From Bacillota bacterium (GTDB taxonomy: Bacteria; Bacillota; Clostridia; Acetivibrionales; DTU013), in contig JAEZMD010000018.1 of the NCBI GenBank assembly GCA_023435745.1, positions 124,001 through 188,000 on the forward strand: 64,000 bases of DNA, given 5' to 3'. A model generated the notes under the pieces. It searched no databases, was not told where the DNA came from, and saw only the letters and a list, made by a program, of their open reading frames with translations. Numbering within the stretch: position 1 is the first letter of the stretch; the number at the start of each line of letters is the position of its first letter. A program made the translations under genes and the position numbers. Positions 42,978-53,083 of this stretch are shown piece after piece.

Positions 42978-45242
42978 TCACTCATTATTCCGTTCAAAGT
43001 ATATTTCACCGTTTTCATTAATGGTGAATACCGCACAGTCGGTATAAAGGGATTTTCCGAAGATGTCGTCGATCTGGAAGGAATAGTAATAGTCACCGAC
43101 AAACAAATAATCCTCGATAATCTTGGGGCTGTTGCTGAAGACGTACTCTTCACCATAGTATTCATCCACTATTCCGGTTGATTGGGTAAAGGTATAGTAT
43201 CTGGGGGTGATTATATCGCCCCTTTTCAGTTTTACTATTTCTCTGGCTGCTTCTCCTGTAAACTCGTCGATACCCTCCCAGGCGCCGATTATTTCCATGG
43301 AATAATTCTCTTCATCTACATAATTCATTCGGATCCTTAGGTTTGTTTCCTCCCCGTTTAAAAAGATGGGGGAGGTGTAAATATTGTAATCTCCGGCCTG
43401 TTCAACGATATATGTTGCCAGGGGCTGGCCATCCGGGAGCGCAAACCAGAAGCCGCTGAAATTATCCGTTACTGTGCCGGTATCCCGGTCGAAGAGGACA
43501 TTATCGTCCAGACCCAGGTCAATGAATGTATCTGCATCCTCTCCGGCAAGAAAAACAGAGCACATCACAGAGGCGACATTATTCAGGGTGTCCTCTGAAA
43601 TCATAAAGCTGAAGGTTCCTGAGTCATCCAGCAGAGGAGTCTGTGCGAATGAAACAGAGCTGTTTTCCACTTCAAAGTTATATTCAGCTGTATTCTCCTC
43701 AAGATAACTCCAGTAATCCAATTCTTCTCCCGGCGTCTCATCGTAAGCGTTCCACCAGTAATCAGAAGCTCCGCCGAACCAGACTTCGCCGTTGTATTCC
43801 TCAAGTATGCCGTTTGTGCTTGCGGCATATGCCAGCTTATCAACAAATGACATATAGTAGGGGCTGACACATATGTCTTTAAATATGGACAGCTCCATTG
43901 ACCCCTGTATGGAAAGCGGATAGTACAACGACAGTCCCCCGGATTCTGCTTTATTGCTGCCATTTCTCATATATACTACGCATTTATCCAGGGCTTCGAG
44001 CACCTCTTCCTCTCCGTCTATAAATTCAGAGATATTCTCGAGTATACAGCCAAGGTCAACCATGTTTGTGTAGCCTTCTGATCTATTGTTACCGCCATAG
44101 TTTTCCGCCGCCAGAATGCCCCTGACCATTTCTGAGAGAATACGGGTATCGTTGGAAGAGGTGTACATGCTCTGTGCAACCTCGTTGAATCTGACAATCA
44201 GATCATCGACCATTGAGAGATCAATACATGAAAGTGTAGCATCACTTTCACTTCCAATTGCCGCACATGACTCATAGAAGGAATCCGCCACCACTTTTCC
44301 AAGTGCCGCACCGTTGGCTGAAGGGTTTTCTGCCAAATAACTGCCTATCGCCGAATAATCCCACCCATAACCGGGCTCCAGCTCCTGTGAGCCAATCATA
44401 TATCTTGCGTGAGGGACAAGTATATTCGCTGTTTCCAGAGTTCCCATCAGGCAGGCGTCAAAGCCTACAAACTCAAAGGAATCCGTCATATCTTTATAGA
44501 CAGTGGTGAATGCTTTTTCGATTTCTATAAGGGAAAGACTGTCGCGGCTCATTTCATCAAAGCATACGCCGGAAATGCTTCCGCCGCCATGATTCCAGAA
44601 TATCACTCCCATTTTCCCGGCAGAATGGTTTTTGATTCCCCAGCTTAAAAAGCTCATAAGGGTATCTGTGCTTCCCATATCTGATAGCGGCTGCTCATCA
44701 TCCAGAAATATCTCCTGATTTTGAATGACGTACCGTTGGAGCTTCGTGCTGTCAAGCGTATCATTTGCCCAGGAGTTTGTGCCGCCGGTCTGAATTACAA
44801 ATTTCACGTTATCGGAGCCCCTGGCTTCCAGCATTTGCTGCAAATCCATTGTGGCCAGCCCGGAGCCATCGCTTTCAAGATCCGTCCCGCACATGTAAAC
44901 AAATATCGTCCAGGTGGATTCTTCACCCATTTTGGTTACAGCAGGTCTCGACAAGCGGGTGATGTATAGGGAACCATCGGGATTAACCGACATTCCCGTA
45001 CTGCGCTGTGGATTTGAACCAGTCCCAAAGCCGCTGCTTCCTGTATTGTCGGCCGTATTGCCGCCTGTATTACCGCCCGAATTGTTGCCGGTATTGCCGA
45101 CATCGTTATCTATGTATAAATCCGCCGGGGTAATTTTTCCGGCAGTTAAATCAGCATTAGCTTCTTCGGTACTATCGCAGGACGGAAGTGTGATAATCAG
45201 TGCCGCTGCTAAAGCAAAAGCGTATATTTTTGTTTTTTTCAT
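42978..45242 (-). CDS. Clostripain-family (C11) cysteine peptidase lipoprotein
   Basis: 754 residues: lipoprotein signal ending LPSC, a Gly/Asn-rich linker (NTGNNSGGNTGGNTADNTGS), then the C11 catalytic domain starting TWTIFVYMCGTDLESDGS. The catalytic His is in FWNHGGGS (H218) and Cys in GFDACLMG (C264). The C-terminal half is beta-rich with no recognised family. ATG at 45242 has GGGTGG upstream; ATG 45272 does not. It is probably secreted and cell-anchored, cutting after Arg/Lys; target unknown. It is single, facing the liv operon. Confidence 0.85.
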   Translation of the reverse strand: MKKTKIYAFALAAALIITLPSCDSTEEANADLTAGKITPADLYIDNDVGNTGNNSGGNTGGNTADNTGSSGFGTGSNPQRSTGMSVNPDGSLYITRLSRPAVTKMGEESTWTIFVYMCGTDLESDGSGLATMDLQQMLEARGSDNVKFVIQTGGTNSWANDTLDSTKLQRYVIQNQEIFLDDEQPLSDMGSTDTLMSFLSWGIKNHSAGKMGVIFWNHGGGSISGVCFDEMSRDSLSLIEIEKAFTTVYKDMTDSFEFVGFDACLMGTLETANILVPHARYMIGSQELEPGYGWDYSAIGSYLAENPSANGAALGKVVADSFYESCAAIGSESDATLSCIDLSMVDDLIVRFNEVAQSMYTSSNDTRILSEMVRGILAAENYGGNNRSEGYTNMVDLGCILENISEFIDGEEEVLEALDKCVVYMRNGSNKAESGGLSLYYPLSIQGSMELSIFKDICVSPYYMSFVDKLAYAASTNGILEEYNGEVWFGGASDYWWNAYDETPGEELDYWSYLEENTAEYNFEVENSSVSFAQTPLLDDSGTFSFMISEDTLNNVASVMCSVFLAGEDADTFIDLGLDDNVLFDRDTGTVTDNFSGFWFALPDGQPLATYIVEQAGDYNIYTSPIFLNGEETNLRIRMNYVDEENYSMEIIGAWEGIDEFTGEAAREIVKLKRGDIITPRYYTFTQSTGIVDEYYGEEYVFSNSPKIIEDYLFVGDYYYSFQIDDIFGKSLYTDCAVFTINENGEIYFERNNE

Positions 45243-45439
45243 TTCGCCCACCCTTGAATAACCTGTTTTCATATGTTCGTGATGCGTATCAATAACATTA
45301 TATACTAATTTGCACGTGTGTTGTTCGATAAATATCTAGTCCAGATCGTCAATCATTCTGTGTTTAGTGTAATGAGTGAAAACAGGTCGCGGTACTCGTT
45401 TTTACAGTTTTAGGACTATAATAACCGAGAATAAGTCAT

Positions 45440-45641
45440 ATTTTATAGATGTTGGTCTATAAAATCGGCTTTACCTTGAATAATAACTGTTCTAAAGTTG
45501 ATAAAATGCTCAGTGCGATGCCATAATCAGATCTAAAGTAATTGGGTTAGAACAGTTAAATAATAGGTTTAGAAAAATAGATTAATTTCATGAGTTAAAA
45601 AATTAATTTCATTTGACTATTTACCTTGTTTCGATTAAACT
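45440..45641 (+). promoter_or_regulatory. Leader/promoter region of the methionine synthase genes
   Basis: The 465-bp gap before 45708 holds no gene. It contains a 10-bp-arm hairpin ATTTTATAGA/TCTATAAAAT (45440-45465), a 12-bp inverted repeat TAACTGTTCTAA (45484-45495) / TTAGAACAGTTA (45547-45558), TCTAAAGT twice, and a promoter TTGACT (45613-45618) with TAAACT (45636-45641), 17-bp spacer. No SAM or cobalamin riboswitch core was recognised. Confidence 0.45.
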
Positions 45642-45707
45642 GTACTTAAGCGTAAATAATTTAAAAATGAGTGAATATAACGACATTTTATTGGAGTAGT
45701 AAGTTTA

Positions 45708-46349
45708 ATGGAAACCATGAATGGTAAAGTAAAATATTTTGGACATATTCCTGCTGTTCCAAAAAAAGAAATGGTGCTGTCCAGGCTCGGGTACCGCAAG
45801 GGTGCCACAATGCTGGGCAGCGGCGATCTGTCGCTGATTGAAGAGGGGTTCAGGCTGGGAGAGACCCTGTGCAAGCCGACAGGCGCGTATTTGTTTACTC
45901 GTATATCTTCTATAGACAATGAGTGCGTCTTGCTGGATAATGGAGTCAGCTTTCAGAGTCAAAGTCTGTCAAAGCTTCTGAAAGATAGCCGTTTTGTGCT
46001 GCTCATGGCATCCACGGTTGGTAAAGCTGTCACGGATAGAATTGCCTTTGAGGTAAAAAAGGGCGATGCGGCCAAAGGCCTGATTCTTGATTCGGTAGCA
46101 TCCCAGACTGCCGATGCCGTGCTTGACTGGATCATGCAGTTTCTGGACAAAATACTGGCCAGAGAGGGTAAAAAGCTGACCAGGCACAGGTACAGCCCCG
46201 GGTTTGGCGATTTACCGCTTACCTTTCAGAAGGACATCTTTGATGCGCTTCAACTGGAGCGGTTGAATCTGGCGCTGACCGAAAAATTTATGCTGGTACC
46301 GGAAAAATCAGTCCTGGCAATAGCGGGAGTAGAAGAAAAGGGGAGTTGA
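45708..46349 (+). CDS. Stand-alone methionine synthase reactivation-domain protein
   Basis: 213 residues. The segment RHRYSPGFGDLPLTFQKDIF matches the SAM-binding activation domain of MetH (RxSPGYGD-type). In many Firmicutes and Thermotoga this domain is encoded separately from MetH. It reduces and remethylates inactive cob(II)alamin using SAM and an electron donor. It lies 7 bp before metH, so the pair is one operon. Confidence 0.82.
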   Translation: METMNGKVKYFGHIPAVPKKEMVLSRLGYRKGATMLGSGDLSLIEEGFRLGETLCKPTGAYLFTRISSIDNECVLLDNGVSFQSQSLSKLLKDSRFVLLMASTVGKAVTDRIAFEVKKGDAAKGLILDSVASQTADAVLDWIMQFLDKILAREGKKLTRHRYSPGFGDLPLTFQKDIFDALQLERLNLALTEKFMLVPEKSVLAIAGVEEKGS

Positions 46350-46356
46350 ATAGCGG

Positions 46357-48819
46357 ATGAATAGAGATCAATTCAAAGAGATGATTTCCAAAAAGGTACT
46401 TATCCTCGACGGAGCAACCGGAACGCTGCTGCAAAAAACCGGAATGCCTTCAGGTGTTTGTCCGGAGCAGTGGGTGATCGAAAACCCGGGAGCTATTATA
46501 GATATTCAAAAGAAATATGTTGATGCAGGCTCGGATATCATTTATACATGTACCTTTGGAGGTACCAGAATCAAGCTGGATGAATCCGGACATGGAAACC
46601 GTACAGTTGAGATCAATCGCCGTCTTGCGCAGCTTTCCAGGGAGGCTGCCGGAGGCAAGGCACTTGTGGCAGGAGATATGGCGCCGACAGGCAGGTTCAT
46701 CGAGCCGTTGGGAGACCTATCCTTTGAAAAGTGTGTGGATACATACAAGGAGCAGGTTCAGGGACTGCTGGAGGGCGGTGTGGATCTGTTTGTCATAGAG
46801 ACAATGATGGATATTCAAGAGGCCAGAGCAGCATTACTGGCTGTCAGGGAGAGCTGTGACCTGCCGGTATGTGTCAGCATGACCTTTGATGAAGCAAAAA
46901 GGACGCTCATGGGAACTGATCCGGTAACCGCACTGATTACACTTCAAAGCCTCGGCGCGGATGCGGTGGGCTGTAATTGCTCCACAGGGCCTGCGCAAAT
47001 GCTGGATATTATCAAAATGCTCAAGCCTTATGCCAGAGTTCCGCTGCTGGCCAAGCCGAATGCCGGGCTCCCTCGGCTGATCGACGGCGCAACGGTTTTT
47101 GATATGGAGGCCGTTGAATTCGGACTATATGCACAGAGCTTTGTTGAGGCAGGCGCAAATCTGCTGGGCGGCTGCTGCGGAACCTCACCGGAATTTATAC
47201 GTCAGATTAGCTGTGGATGCAGTGATTTGAAGCCTCAGCCTGTCGGATGTGATCCATACAGCGCGGTAACTTCCTCAAGAAAAACGGTATTCTTTGGAGC
47301 AGATACACCGGTAACTGTTGTTGGCGAACGGATCAATCCCACGGGAAAAAAAGTCCTGCAAGCAGATCTGAAGGAGGGCTCCACTGAGGAAATCATTAGA
47401 CTGGCGATGGAACAGAAACAAAAGGGCGCTGATATCCTGGATGTTAATGTTGGTATGCCCGGCATTGATGAAAAAACAACCATGGTCAATGCCGTAGAGG
47501 CGATCGGCGAGGTTTGTGATGCGCCGCTCAGCCTGGATTCTTCCTCGCCTGAAGTTCTGGAGGCGGCTCTGAGAATTTATCCGGGAAGAGCATTGATCAA
47601 CTCCATAACGCAGGAAAAGTTCAAGCTGGAAAGGCTGCTCCCAGTAGCCGCAAAATACGGCGCAATGTTTATCCTGCTGCCGCTTGGCGATGAGGGTGTG
47701 CCGGAGAAAGCGCTGCAGCGGCAGGAAATTGTAAGGAATGTCTTCGCCAAAGCGGCTGAATATGGGTACCAAAAGAATGATATCGTAGTTGACGGATTGG
47801 TGATGACAGTATCCTCCAATCAGGAGGCTGCGGTGGAAACTCTGGATCTTATCGAATGGTGCAGCAGAGAATTTGGATGCAATACCATCGTGGGTCTCTC
47901 CAACGTGTCCTTCGGACTGCCTGAAAGAGGCTGGGTCAATGCCGCTTTTCTGTCCATGGCCATCGGCAGGGGACTTACAATGGCGATTGCAAATCCATCC
48001 AGTGATTTACTGATGAATATCAAGCTGGCCAGTGACGTTTTAACGGGGAAGGATGAAAATAGTAAGAAATACATCTTGCATTTCGGCAATATTGAGAAGC
48101 CGGCTGCCGAGCAGACACATACGGGAGGGCGTCAGATGTCGGAGCACCGGACGGCAGAGCATCAGACAACTGGCGAGAGGATTCATGACGCCGTTCTCAA
48201 AGGCGATAAGGATGGTATTGGAGCTCTTGTTGATAAGGCTGTGAATGAAAATACAAGTCCCAGGGATATTGTGGATCGATTCCTCATTCCCGCAATCAAT
48301 CAGGTCGGGAAGCTTTTTGATGAAAAAAAATATTTTCTTCCCCAACTCATACAAAGTGCCCACACAATGAAAAAGGGCTTTGATTGTATTGAACCGCTTC
48401 TGAAGCAGAACGGCTCAGACGCAGCTGCGGGCAAGGCCGACGTCATAGTGCTTGCCACAGTAAAAGGAGATATTCATGATATCGGCAAGAACATTGTTGC
48501 ACTGATGCTAAGAAATTACGGCTTTCATGTACATGATCTCGGCAAGGACGTGAGCGCACGCAGGATCGTGGATGAAGCGAAGCGTACGGATGCCGCCATC
48601 ATCGGGCTGTCAGCCTTGATGACCACAACAATGGTTGAAATGAAGGAAGTGATAGACCTGGCCAAGACTGAGGGATGCAGAGCCAGATTCATTGTCGGAG
48701 GCGCTGTGGTGAACGTGGAGTATGCCGCACAGATTGGGGCTCACGGGTATGCGCGGGATGCGTATGAGGCGGTGAAGCTCGCAAAGAGTTTTACGGAAGA
48801 GGTAAAATTAAATTTATGA
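46357..48819 (+). CDS. metH: B12-dependent methionine synthase lacking the reactivation domain
   Basis: 820 residues in four parts. A homocysteine methyltransferase barrel (~1-290) has zinc Cys in GCNCSTGP and LGGCCGTSPEF. A pterin-binding barrel (~320-600) has VVGERINPTGKK and LDVNVGMPGIDE. A cobalamin cap helix bundle (~625-700) follows. The B12-binding Rossmann domain (~710-820) has VKGDIHDIGKN, whose His ligates cobalt. The usual fifth, reactivation domain is the gene before it. It makes methionine from homocysteine and methyltetrahydrofolate. ATG 46357 lies ~10 nt after AAAAGGGGAG. Confidence 0.93.
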   Translation: MNRDQFKEMISKKVLILDGATGTLLQKTGMPSGVCPEQWVIENPGAIIDIQKKYVDAGSDIIYTCTFGGTRIKLDESGHGNRTVEINRRLAQLSREAAGGKALVAGDMAPTGRFIEPLGDLSFEKCVDTYKEQVQGLLEGGVDLFVIETMMDIQEARAALLAVRESCDLPVCVSMTFDEAKRTLMGTDPVTALITLQSLGADAVGCNCSTGPAQMLDIIKMLKPYARVPLLAKPNAGLPRLIDGATVFDMEAVEFGLYAQSFVEAGANLLGGCCGTSPEFIRQISCGCSDLKPQPVGCDPYSAVTSSRKTVFFGADTPVTVVGERINPTGKKVLQADLKEGSTEEIIRLAMEQKQKGADILDVNVGMPGIDEKTTMVNAVEAIGEVCDAPLSLDSSSPEVLEAALRIYPGRALINSITQEKFKLERLLPVAAKYGAMFILLPLGDEGVPEKALQRQEIVRNVFAKAAEYGYQKNDIVVDGLVMTVSSNQEAAVETLDLIEWCSREFGCNTIVGLSNVSFGLPERGWVNAAFLSMAIGRGLTMAIANPSSDLLMNIKLASDVLTGKDENSKKYILHFGNIEKPAAEQTHTGGRQMSEHRTAEHQTTGERIHDAVLKGDKDGIGALVDKAVNENTSPRDIVDRFLIPAINQVGKLFDEKKYFLPQLIQSAHTMKKGFDCIEPLLKQNGSDAAAGKADVIVLATVKGDIHDIGKNIVALMLRNYGFHVHDLGKDVSARRIVDEAKRTDAAIIGLSALMTTTMVEMKEVIDLAKTEGCRARFIVGGAVVNVEYAAQIGAHGYARDAYEAVKLAKSFTEEVKLNL

Positions 48820-48898
48820 TATGGACAATGGTCCATTATTAGTGCTACACTTTTAATAGCAGTACAATTTGCGGAAGACTGGCGCCGGAGTTGAGATA

Positions 48899-50050
48899 AT
48901 GAATGTGGTATACATTTTGGCAGATAACCTGCCAGACAATTTGATCATTAACATGTATTCTGTTGCACTGCTTATTGTTATAATTTTCCATGGGAAAAAG
49001 CTGATCCAGAAGGATTTCATTCAGGATCAGCTTTTTATGATGATCCTGTACTGCACGATTCTGCAGCTGTTTGCGGACATTATGAGCAGATTTGACGGGA
49101 AACCCGATACGATCTTCCCTATCATAAATGCTCTGGGGAACTTTTTAATATTTTTGTTCAATCCGGTCATACCGTCTTTATGGATCGCATACGTTCATTT
49201 TCATGTATTCCATGAGGAAAGAAAAACAAAAAAGCTTTTCCCGATCCTGCTCAGTATTAATATCGTCTATGATGTATTGTTAGTTTTGTCGCAGGTTTAT
49301 GGATGGTTTTATTACATCGATCAGGAAAATATTTACCACAGAGGCCCGTTTTATTGGGTCCCGGCGGTATTTGTCCTAGGGTTGGTCGCCGCCAGCGCCG
49401 TGATTATCATTAAATATAGAAAAACGCTTGAGCGGAAGAATTTTCGGTCGCTGATCTTTTTTGTGATACCTCCGGTTGTCGGTATTATTCTGCAGGTTAC
49501 ATTTTATGGAACATCACTTATATTGAACGGAGTTACACTTTCCATCCTGGTTCTGTTTTTAAACATCCAGAATCGTAATATCTACACGGATTACCTGACG
49601 GGAGTGAATAACCGCAAGAAGCTTGATGCATATCTGAAGGAAAAAGTGAGCTCCGGTGAGAAGACCTTTTCGGCTGTTTTGGTCGATCTGAACAATTTTA
49701 AAATGATTAATGACACCTTCGGTCATGATGCCGGGGATGCTGCCCTGGAGACTGCCGCAAAACTGCTTAAGGACAGTCTTCGGGAAAACGATTTTATTGC
49801 ACGGTATGGCGGAGATGAATTCTGCATGGTTTTGGATATTACCAATAAAGCTGATCTGGAAAGGGCGGTTAACAGGATAAAACGTTTTGCGGAAAGGCAT
49901 AACAAGTCCTCCGGCAATCCCTATAAAATCGAATTCAGCATGGGCTATGATGTATATGACCGTTATTCCAATTTAAGCGCGGAGAAATTCCTGAAAAAAC
50001 TGGACATAATGATGTATGCAAATAAGCATTATGACAAGGAAAAAGACTAA
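48899..50050 (+). CDS. Membrane-bound diguanylate cyclase (GGDEF)
   Basis: 383 residues: six to eight TM segments (~10-230), then a GGDEF domain with DYLTGVNNRKKLD, VDLNNFKMINDTFGHDAGD and the active RYGGDEFCMVL. It should make cyclic di-GMP; the usual RxxD inhibitory site is not clear. The C-terminal boundary is normal. ATG 48899 follows GGAG by 8 nt. Confidence 0.88.
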   Translation: MNVVYILADNLPDNLIINMYSVALLIVIIFHGKKLIQKDFIQDQLFMMILYCTILQLFADIMSRFDGKPDTIFPIINALGNFLIFLFNPVIPSLWIAYVHFHVFHEERKTKKLFPILLSINIVYDVLLVLSQVYGWFYYIDQENIYHRGPFYWVPAVFVLGLVAASAVIIIKYRKTLERKNFRSLIFFVIPPVVGIILQVTFYGTSLILNGVTLSILVLFLNIQNRNIYTDYLTGVNNRKKLDAYLKEKVSSGEKTFSAVLVDLNNFKMINDTFGHDAGDAALETAAKLLKDSLRENDFIARYGGDEFCMVLDITNKADLERAVNRIKRFAERHNKSSGNPYKIEFSMGYDVYDRYSNLSAEKFLKKLDIMMYANKHYDKEKD

Positions 50051-50165
50051 TTTTGACATCATTTATTTCTTGTTATCCGGTGAGTATACAGGGTATATAT
50101 ATAAGGAATCCTTTCTTGTGAAAAGGGTATTTTCTATGGTTAATGAATAAAGGAGGACTTATAAC

Positions 50166-50639
50166 ATGAACGAACTGACAGTTTATCGGTGTGAACGATG
50201 CGGGAATATGGTGGTCCTGACAAAATCAGGCGGTGGTACGTTAACCTGCTGTGACCAGGCAATGACAAAGCTGGAGGCAAACACTGTTGATGCCGCAAAG
50301 GAGAAACATGTGCCCGTTGTGACGATTGAGGACGGAAAGATAAAGGTAGCGGTTGGCTCAGTTACTCATCCGATGGCCCCTGAGCATTATATCGAATGGA
50401 TTGCCGTAGTTGCCGGTTGCAGCGTGGGAATGGTATATCTGAAGCCGGGAATGGAACCTAAGGCTGAATTCAACTTCTATCAGCAGGAGGATGGAACGCC
50501 GTATACCGGTGAAAACGATGAGCTTGTTCCGAATTGTGAAGGTAATCCGTGCAATTTTGTACAAAACGGTAAAGCTGCAGCAAAGATAGTAGCGTATGAA
50601 TACTGTAATCTTCATGGTCTTTGGAAGGCGGAGAAATGA
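50166..50639 (+). CDS. dfx: Desulfoferrodoxin/superoxide reductase with insertion
   Basis: 157 residues. The N-terminal rubredoxin-like site has Cys 9, 12, 28, 29 (YRCERCGN, LTCCDQ). The catalytic iron site uses His 48, 68, 74, Cys 147 and His 150 (THPMAPEHYIEWI, YCNLHGLW). It reduces superoxide to peroxide. Typical family length is about 125-130; here residues ~104-138 are extra and contain NCEGNPCN. Preceded by AAAGGAGG. Confidence 0.9.
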   Translation: MNELTVYRCERCGNMVVLTKSGGGTLTCCDQAMTKLEANTVDAAKEKHVPVVTIEDGKIKVAVGSVTHPMAPEHYIEWIAVVAGCSVGMVYLKPGMEPKAEFNFYQQEDGTPYTGENDELVPNCEGNPCNFVQNGKAAAKIVAYEYCNLHGLWKAEK

Positions 50640-50649
50640 GGTTGATTTT

Positions 50650-51069
50650 ATGAAAATACAATATAGTACAAAGGCAATATCAACCGGAGGGCGCAACGGC
50701 AGGGTAAATGTCGAAAACAGCCCGCTGGTGTTTGACATGGCGCCACCTGCAGAAATGGGTGGCACCAAGCCGGGAGTAAACCCTGAGCAGTTGTTCGCAG
50801 CGGGATATGCTGCGTGTTTCGGAGGTGCTGTTCAGCATGCTCTGAGAGTGAAGAAAATGCCTGTGGCAGCTCCGACGATTGAGCTGACAGTAGGTTTGGG
50901 AAAAAACGAGGCCGACGAAAATACGCTGGAGGTCGATATCGTTGCAGTATTCAGCGGCACCGATCAGGAAACCGCTGATGCGTTAGTGCAGGAAGGCCAT
51001 CAGATTTGTCCCTATTCCAGAGCTACACGAGGAAATATCAACGTGACTGTTTCAGCCAGAGTGGAATAA
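50650..51069 (+). CDS. ohr: Ohr/OsmC-family organic hydroperoxide resistance protein
   Basis: 139 residues with both redox Cys of Ohr: AAGYAACFGGAV (~residue 57) and CPYSRATRGN (~residue 122). It reduces organic peroxides. ATG 50650 has GAGG ~9 nt upstream and follows dfx by 10 bp, so the two oxidative-stress genes are one operon. It ends 10 bp from the convergent feoB. Confidence 0.92.
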   Translation: MKIQYSTKAISTGGRNGRVNVENSPLVFDMAPPAEMGGTKPGVNPEQLFAAGYAACFGGAVQHALRVKKMPVAAPTIELTVGLGKNEADENTLEVDIVAVFSGTDQETADALVQEGHQICPYSRATRGNINVTVSARVE

Positions 51070-51079
51070 ACACCCACTC

Positions 51080-53083
51080 CTAAATAAACAGATTCCCGGT
51101 TTGAAAAACAATAAATGCAACTGCCCACGCCGCTGCGGTCTGATACAGAACGACACCCACAGAAGCTCTTGAGCTTCCCATTTCACGCTTTACTGCAGAG
51201 ATTGCGGCAACGCAGGGAGAATAAACCAGGGTGAATACCAGGAATGATATGGCGGACAGCGGAGAGAAAATTTGGGCGAGCGCTGTGGGAAGCTCTGCCG
51301 CGCCGGCGCCTGTGAGCACTGCAAATGTACTAATAACAGCCTCTTTTGCCATAAAGCCGGTAATCAGTGCGGTGGATGCGCGCCAGTCGGAAAAACCGAT
51401 GGGAGCAAGCAATGGAGCAATAAGCCGCCCGATGCCGGCAAGCATGCTGTTGGAGCTGTCCGATACAACGTTGAAGTGTGTATCAAAGGTCTGGAAAAAC
51501 CATATAATTATGGAAGCAATAAATATCACCGTAAACGCCCTTTCCAGGAAGTCCTTTGCCTTGTCCCATAGCAGCAGCAGGACAGTCTTGGCGCTAGGCA
51601 GACGATAATTGGGAAGCTCCATGATAAAAGGTACAGGATTGCCGCGATATACCGTCTTGTTTAGTATCAGTCCGCTGATGACGCCAAGCAGCATGCCAAG
51701 AACGTACAGGCAGATCATTACAAGCGCACGGTGGTCGGGGAAAAAGGCCATCGTAAACATGCCGTATATCGGCAGCTTTGCACTGCAGCTCATAAACGGT
51801 GTAAGGAGGATGGTCATCCTGCGGTCGCGATCGCTTGGAAGCGTACGGGTAGCCATGATGGCGGGCACGGAGCAGCCAAAGCCGATCAGCATTGGCACAA
51901 AGCTGCGGCCGGACAGGCCGATCTTTCGCAAAAGCTTGTCCATGATGAATGCGACTCTTGCCATATATCCGCTGTCCTCCAGCAGTGAAAGAAAGAAAAA
52001 AAGCACCACAATGGTCGGGATAAACGACAGTACGCTGCCGACACCTGCGAAGATACCATCCACGACCAGCGAGACCATGACCGGGTTGAAACCACCTGCG
52101 ATAAGCCCGGCTCCGGTAATTTCACTGATCAACTCAATGACGTTTCCCAGCTGATCGCTCAGGAAGCTGCCGATCACGCCGAAGGTCAGCCAGAAGATCA
52201 GCCCCATGATGACGAAAAATATAGGCAGGGAAAGATATTTATTTGTCAGGATATTGTCCATTTTAACACTGCGCAGATGCTGGCGGCTCTCTTTTGGCTT
52301 GATTACAGTATCGGTACAAAGCCTGTCAATGAACTGATAACGCATATCCGCTATTGCGGCCTTTCTGTCTGTTTCCAGCGCATGCTCCATCTCCTTGATG
52401 CTCTCATCAATGGAGCATTTCTCGGAATTGGTAAGCTGCAGGGCCTCCATTAGTGGCTGATCGCCTTCGATGATCTTTGTAGCGGCAAACCTTGTCGGCA
52501 CATGGATCTTCTCGGCATGATCCTCAATCAGATGTGCAACAGCGTGGATCGTCCTGTGGGTGGCGCCTGAGCAGAAATCATGTCTTTTAGGCAGCTGCCC
52601 GCATTCTGCGATCTTTACCGCCACACCGATTAGTTCATCGATTCCTTCGTTTTTACTGGCAGAGATGGGGACAACAGGGACTCCAAGCTCCTCCTGCATT
52701 TTTGCAATTTTTATGGTTCCGCCGTTGGAACGAACCTCATCCATCATGTTCAGTGCAATCACCATGGGGGTGTTCAGCTCGATCAGCTGCAGGCTCAGAT
52801 AGAGGTTTCGTTCGAGATTGGTGGCATCGACGATATTAATAATGCCGTTGGGGTGATTCTTTGTAATAAAATCACGCGTGACAATCTCCTCGCTCGAATA
52901 AGGCGAAAGGGAATAGATACCCGGAAGATCCACAACAACTGTGTCCCTGCGCCCCCGGACAGAGCCCTCTCTGCTTTCTACCGTAACACCCGGAAAGTTG
53001 CCGACATGCTGATTGGAGCCCGTCAATTGGTTAAAAAGCGTTGTTTTTCCGCTATTCTGATTTCCTACCAGTGCAAATATCAT
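51080..53083 (-). CDS. feoB: Ferrous iron transport protein B (first copy)
   Basis: 667 residues. The N-terminal G domain has G1 GNQNSGKTT, G3 DLPGIYSL and ALNMMDEV for G4. About ten TM segments follow, with two Gate motifs (e.g. FGCSVPAIMATRTLPSDRDRR). It imports Fe2+ using GTP binding. ATG 53083 overlaps feoA by 4 bp. No TTAGCATATGCTAA-type operator was seen in front of this feoAB, unlike the other copy. Confidence 0.95.
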   Translation of the reverse strand: MIFALVGNQNSGKTTLFNQLTGSNQHVGNFPGVTVESREGSVRGRRDTVVVDLPGIYSLSPYSSEEIVTRDFITKNHPNGIINIVDATNLERNLYLSLQLIELNTPMVIALNMMDEVRSNGGTIKIAKMQEELGVPVVPISASKNEGIDELIGVAVKIAECGQLPKRHDFCSGATHRTIHAVAHLIEDHAEKIHVPTRFAATKIIEGDQPLMEALQLTNSEKCSIDESIKEMEHALETDRKAAIADMRYQFIDRLCTDTVIKPKESRQHLRSVKMDNILTNKYLSLPIFFVIMGLIFWLTFGVIGSFLSDQLGNVIELISEITGAGLIAGGFNPVMVSLVVDGIFAGVGSVLSFIPTIVVLFFFLSLLEDSGYMARVAFIMDKLLRKIGLSGRSFVPMLIGFGCSVPAIMATRTLPSDRDRRMTILLTPFMSCSAKLPIYGMFTMAFFPDHRALVMICLYVLGMLLGVISGLILNKTVYRGNPVPFIMELPNYRLPSAKTVLLLLWDKAKDFLERAFTVIFIASIIIWFFQTFDTHFNVVSDSSNSMLAGIGRLIAPLLAPIGFSDWRASTALITGFMAKEAVISTFAVLTGAGAAELPTALAQIFSPLSAISFLVFTLVYSPCVAAISAVKREMGSSRASVGVVLYQTAAAWAVAFIVFQTGNLFI

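Noticed and set aside
45440..45641. SAM or cobalamin riboswitch ahead of the metH operon
   Set aside because: No S-box conserved core and no B12-box-like sequence could be found; the repeats there are simple dyads.
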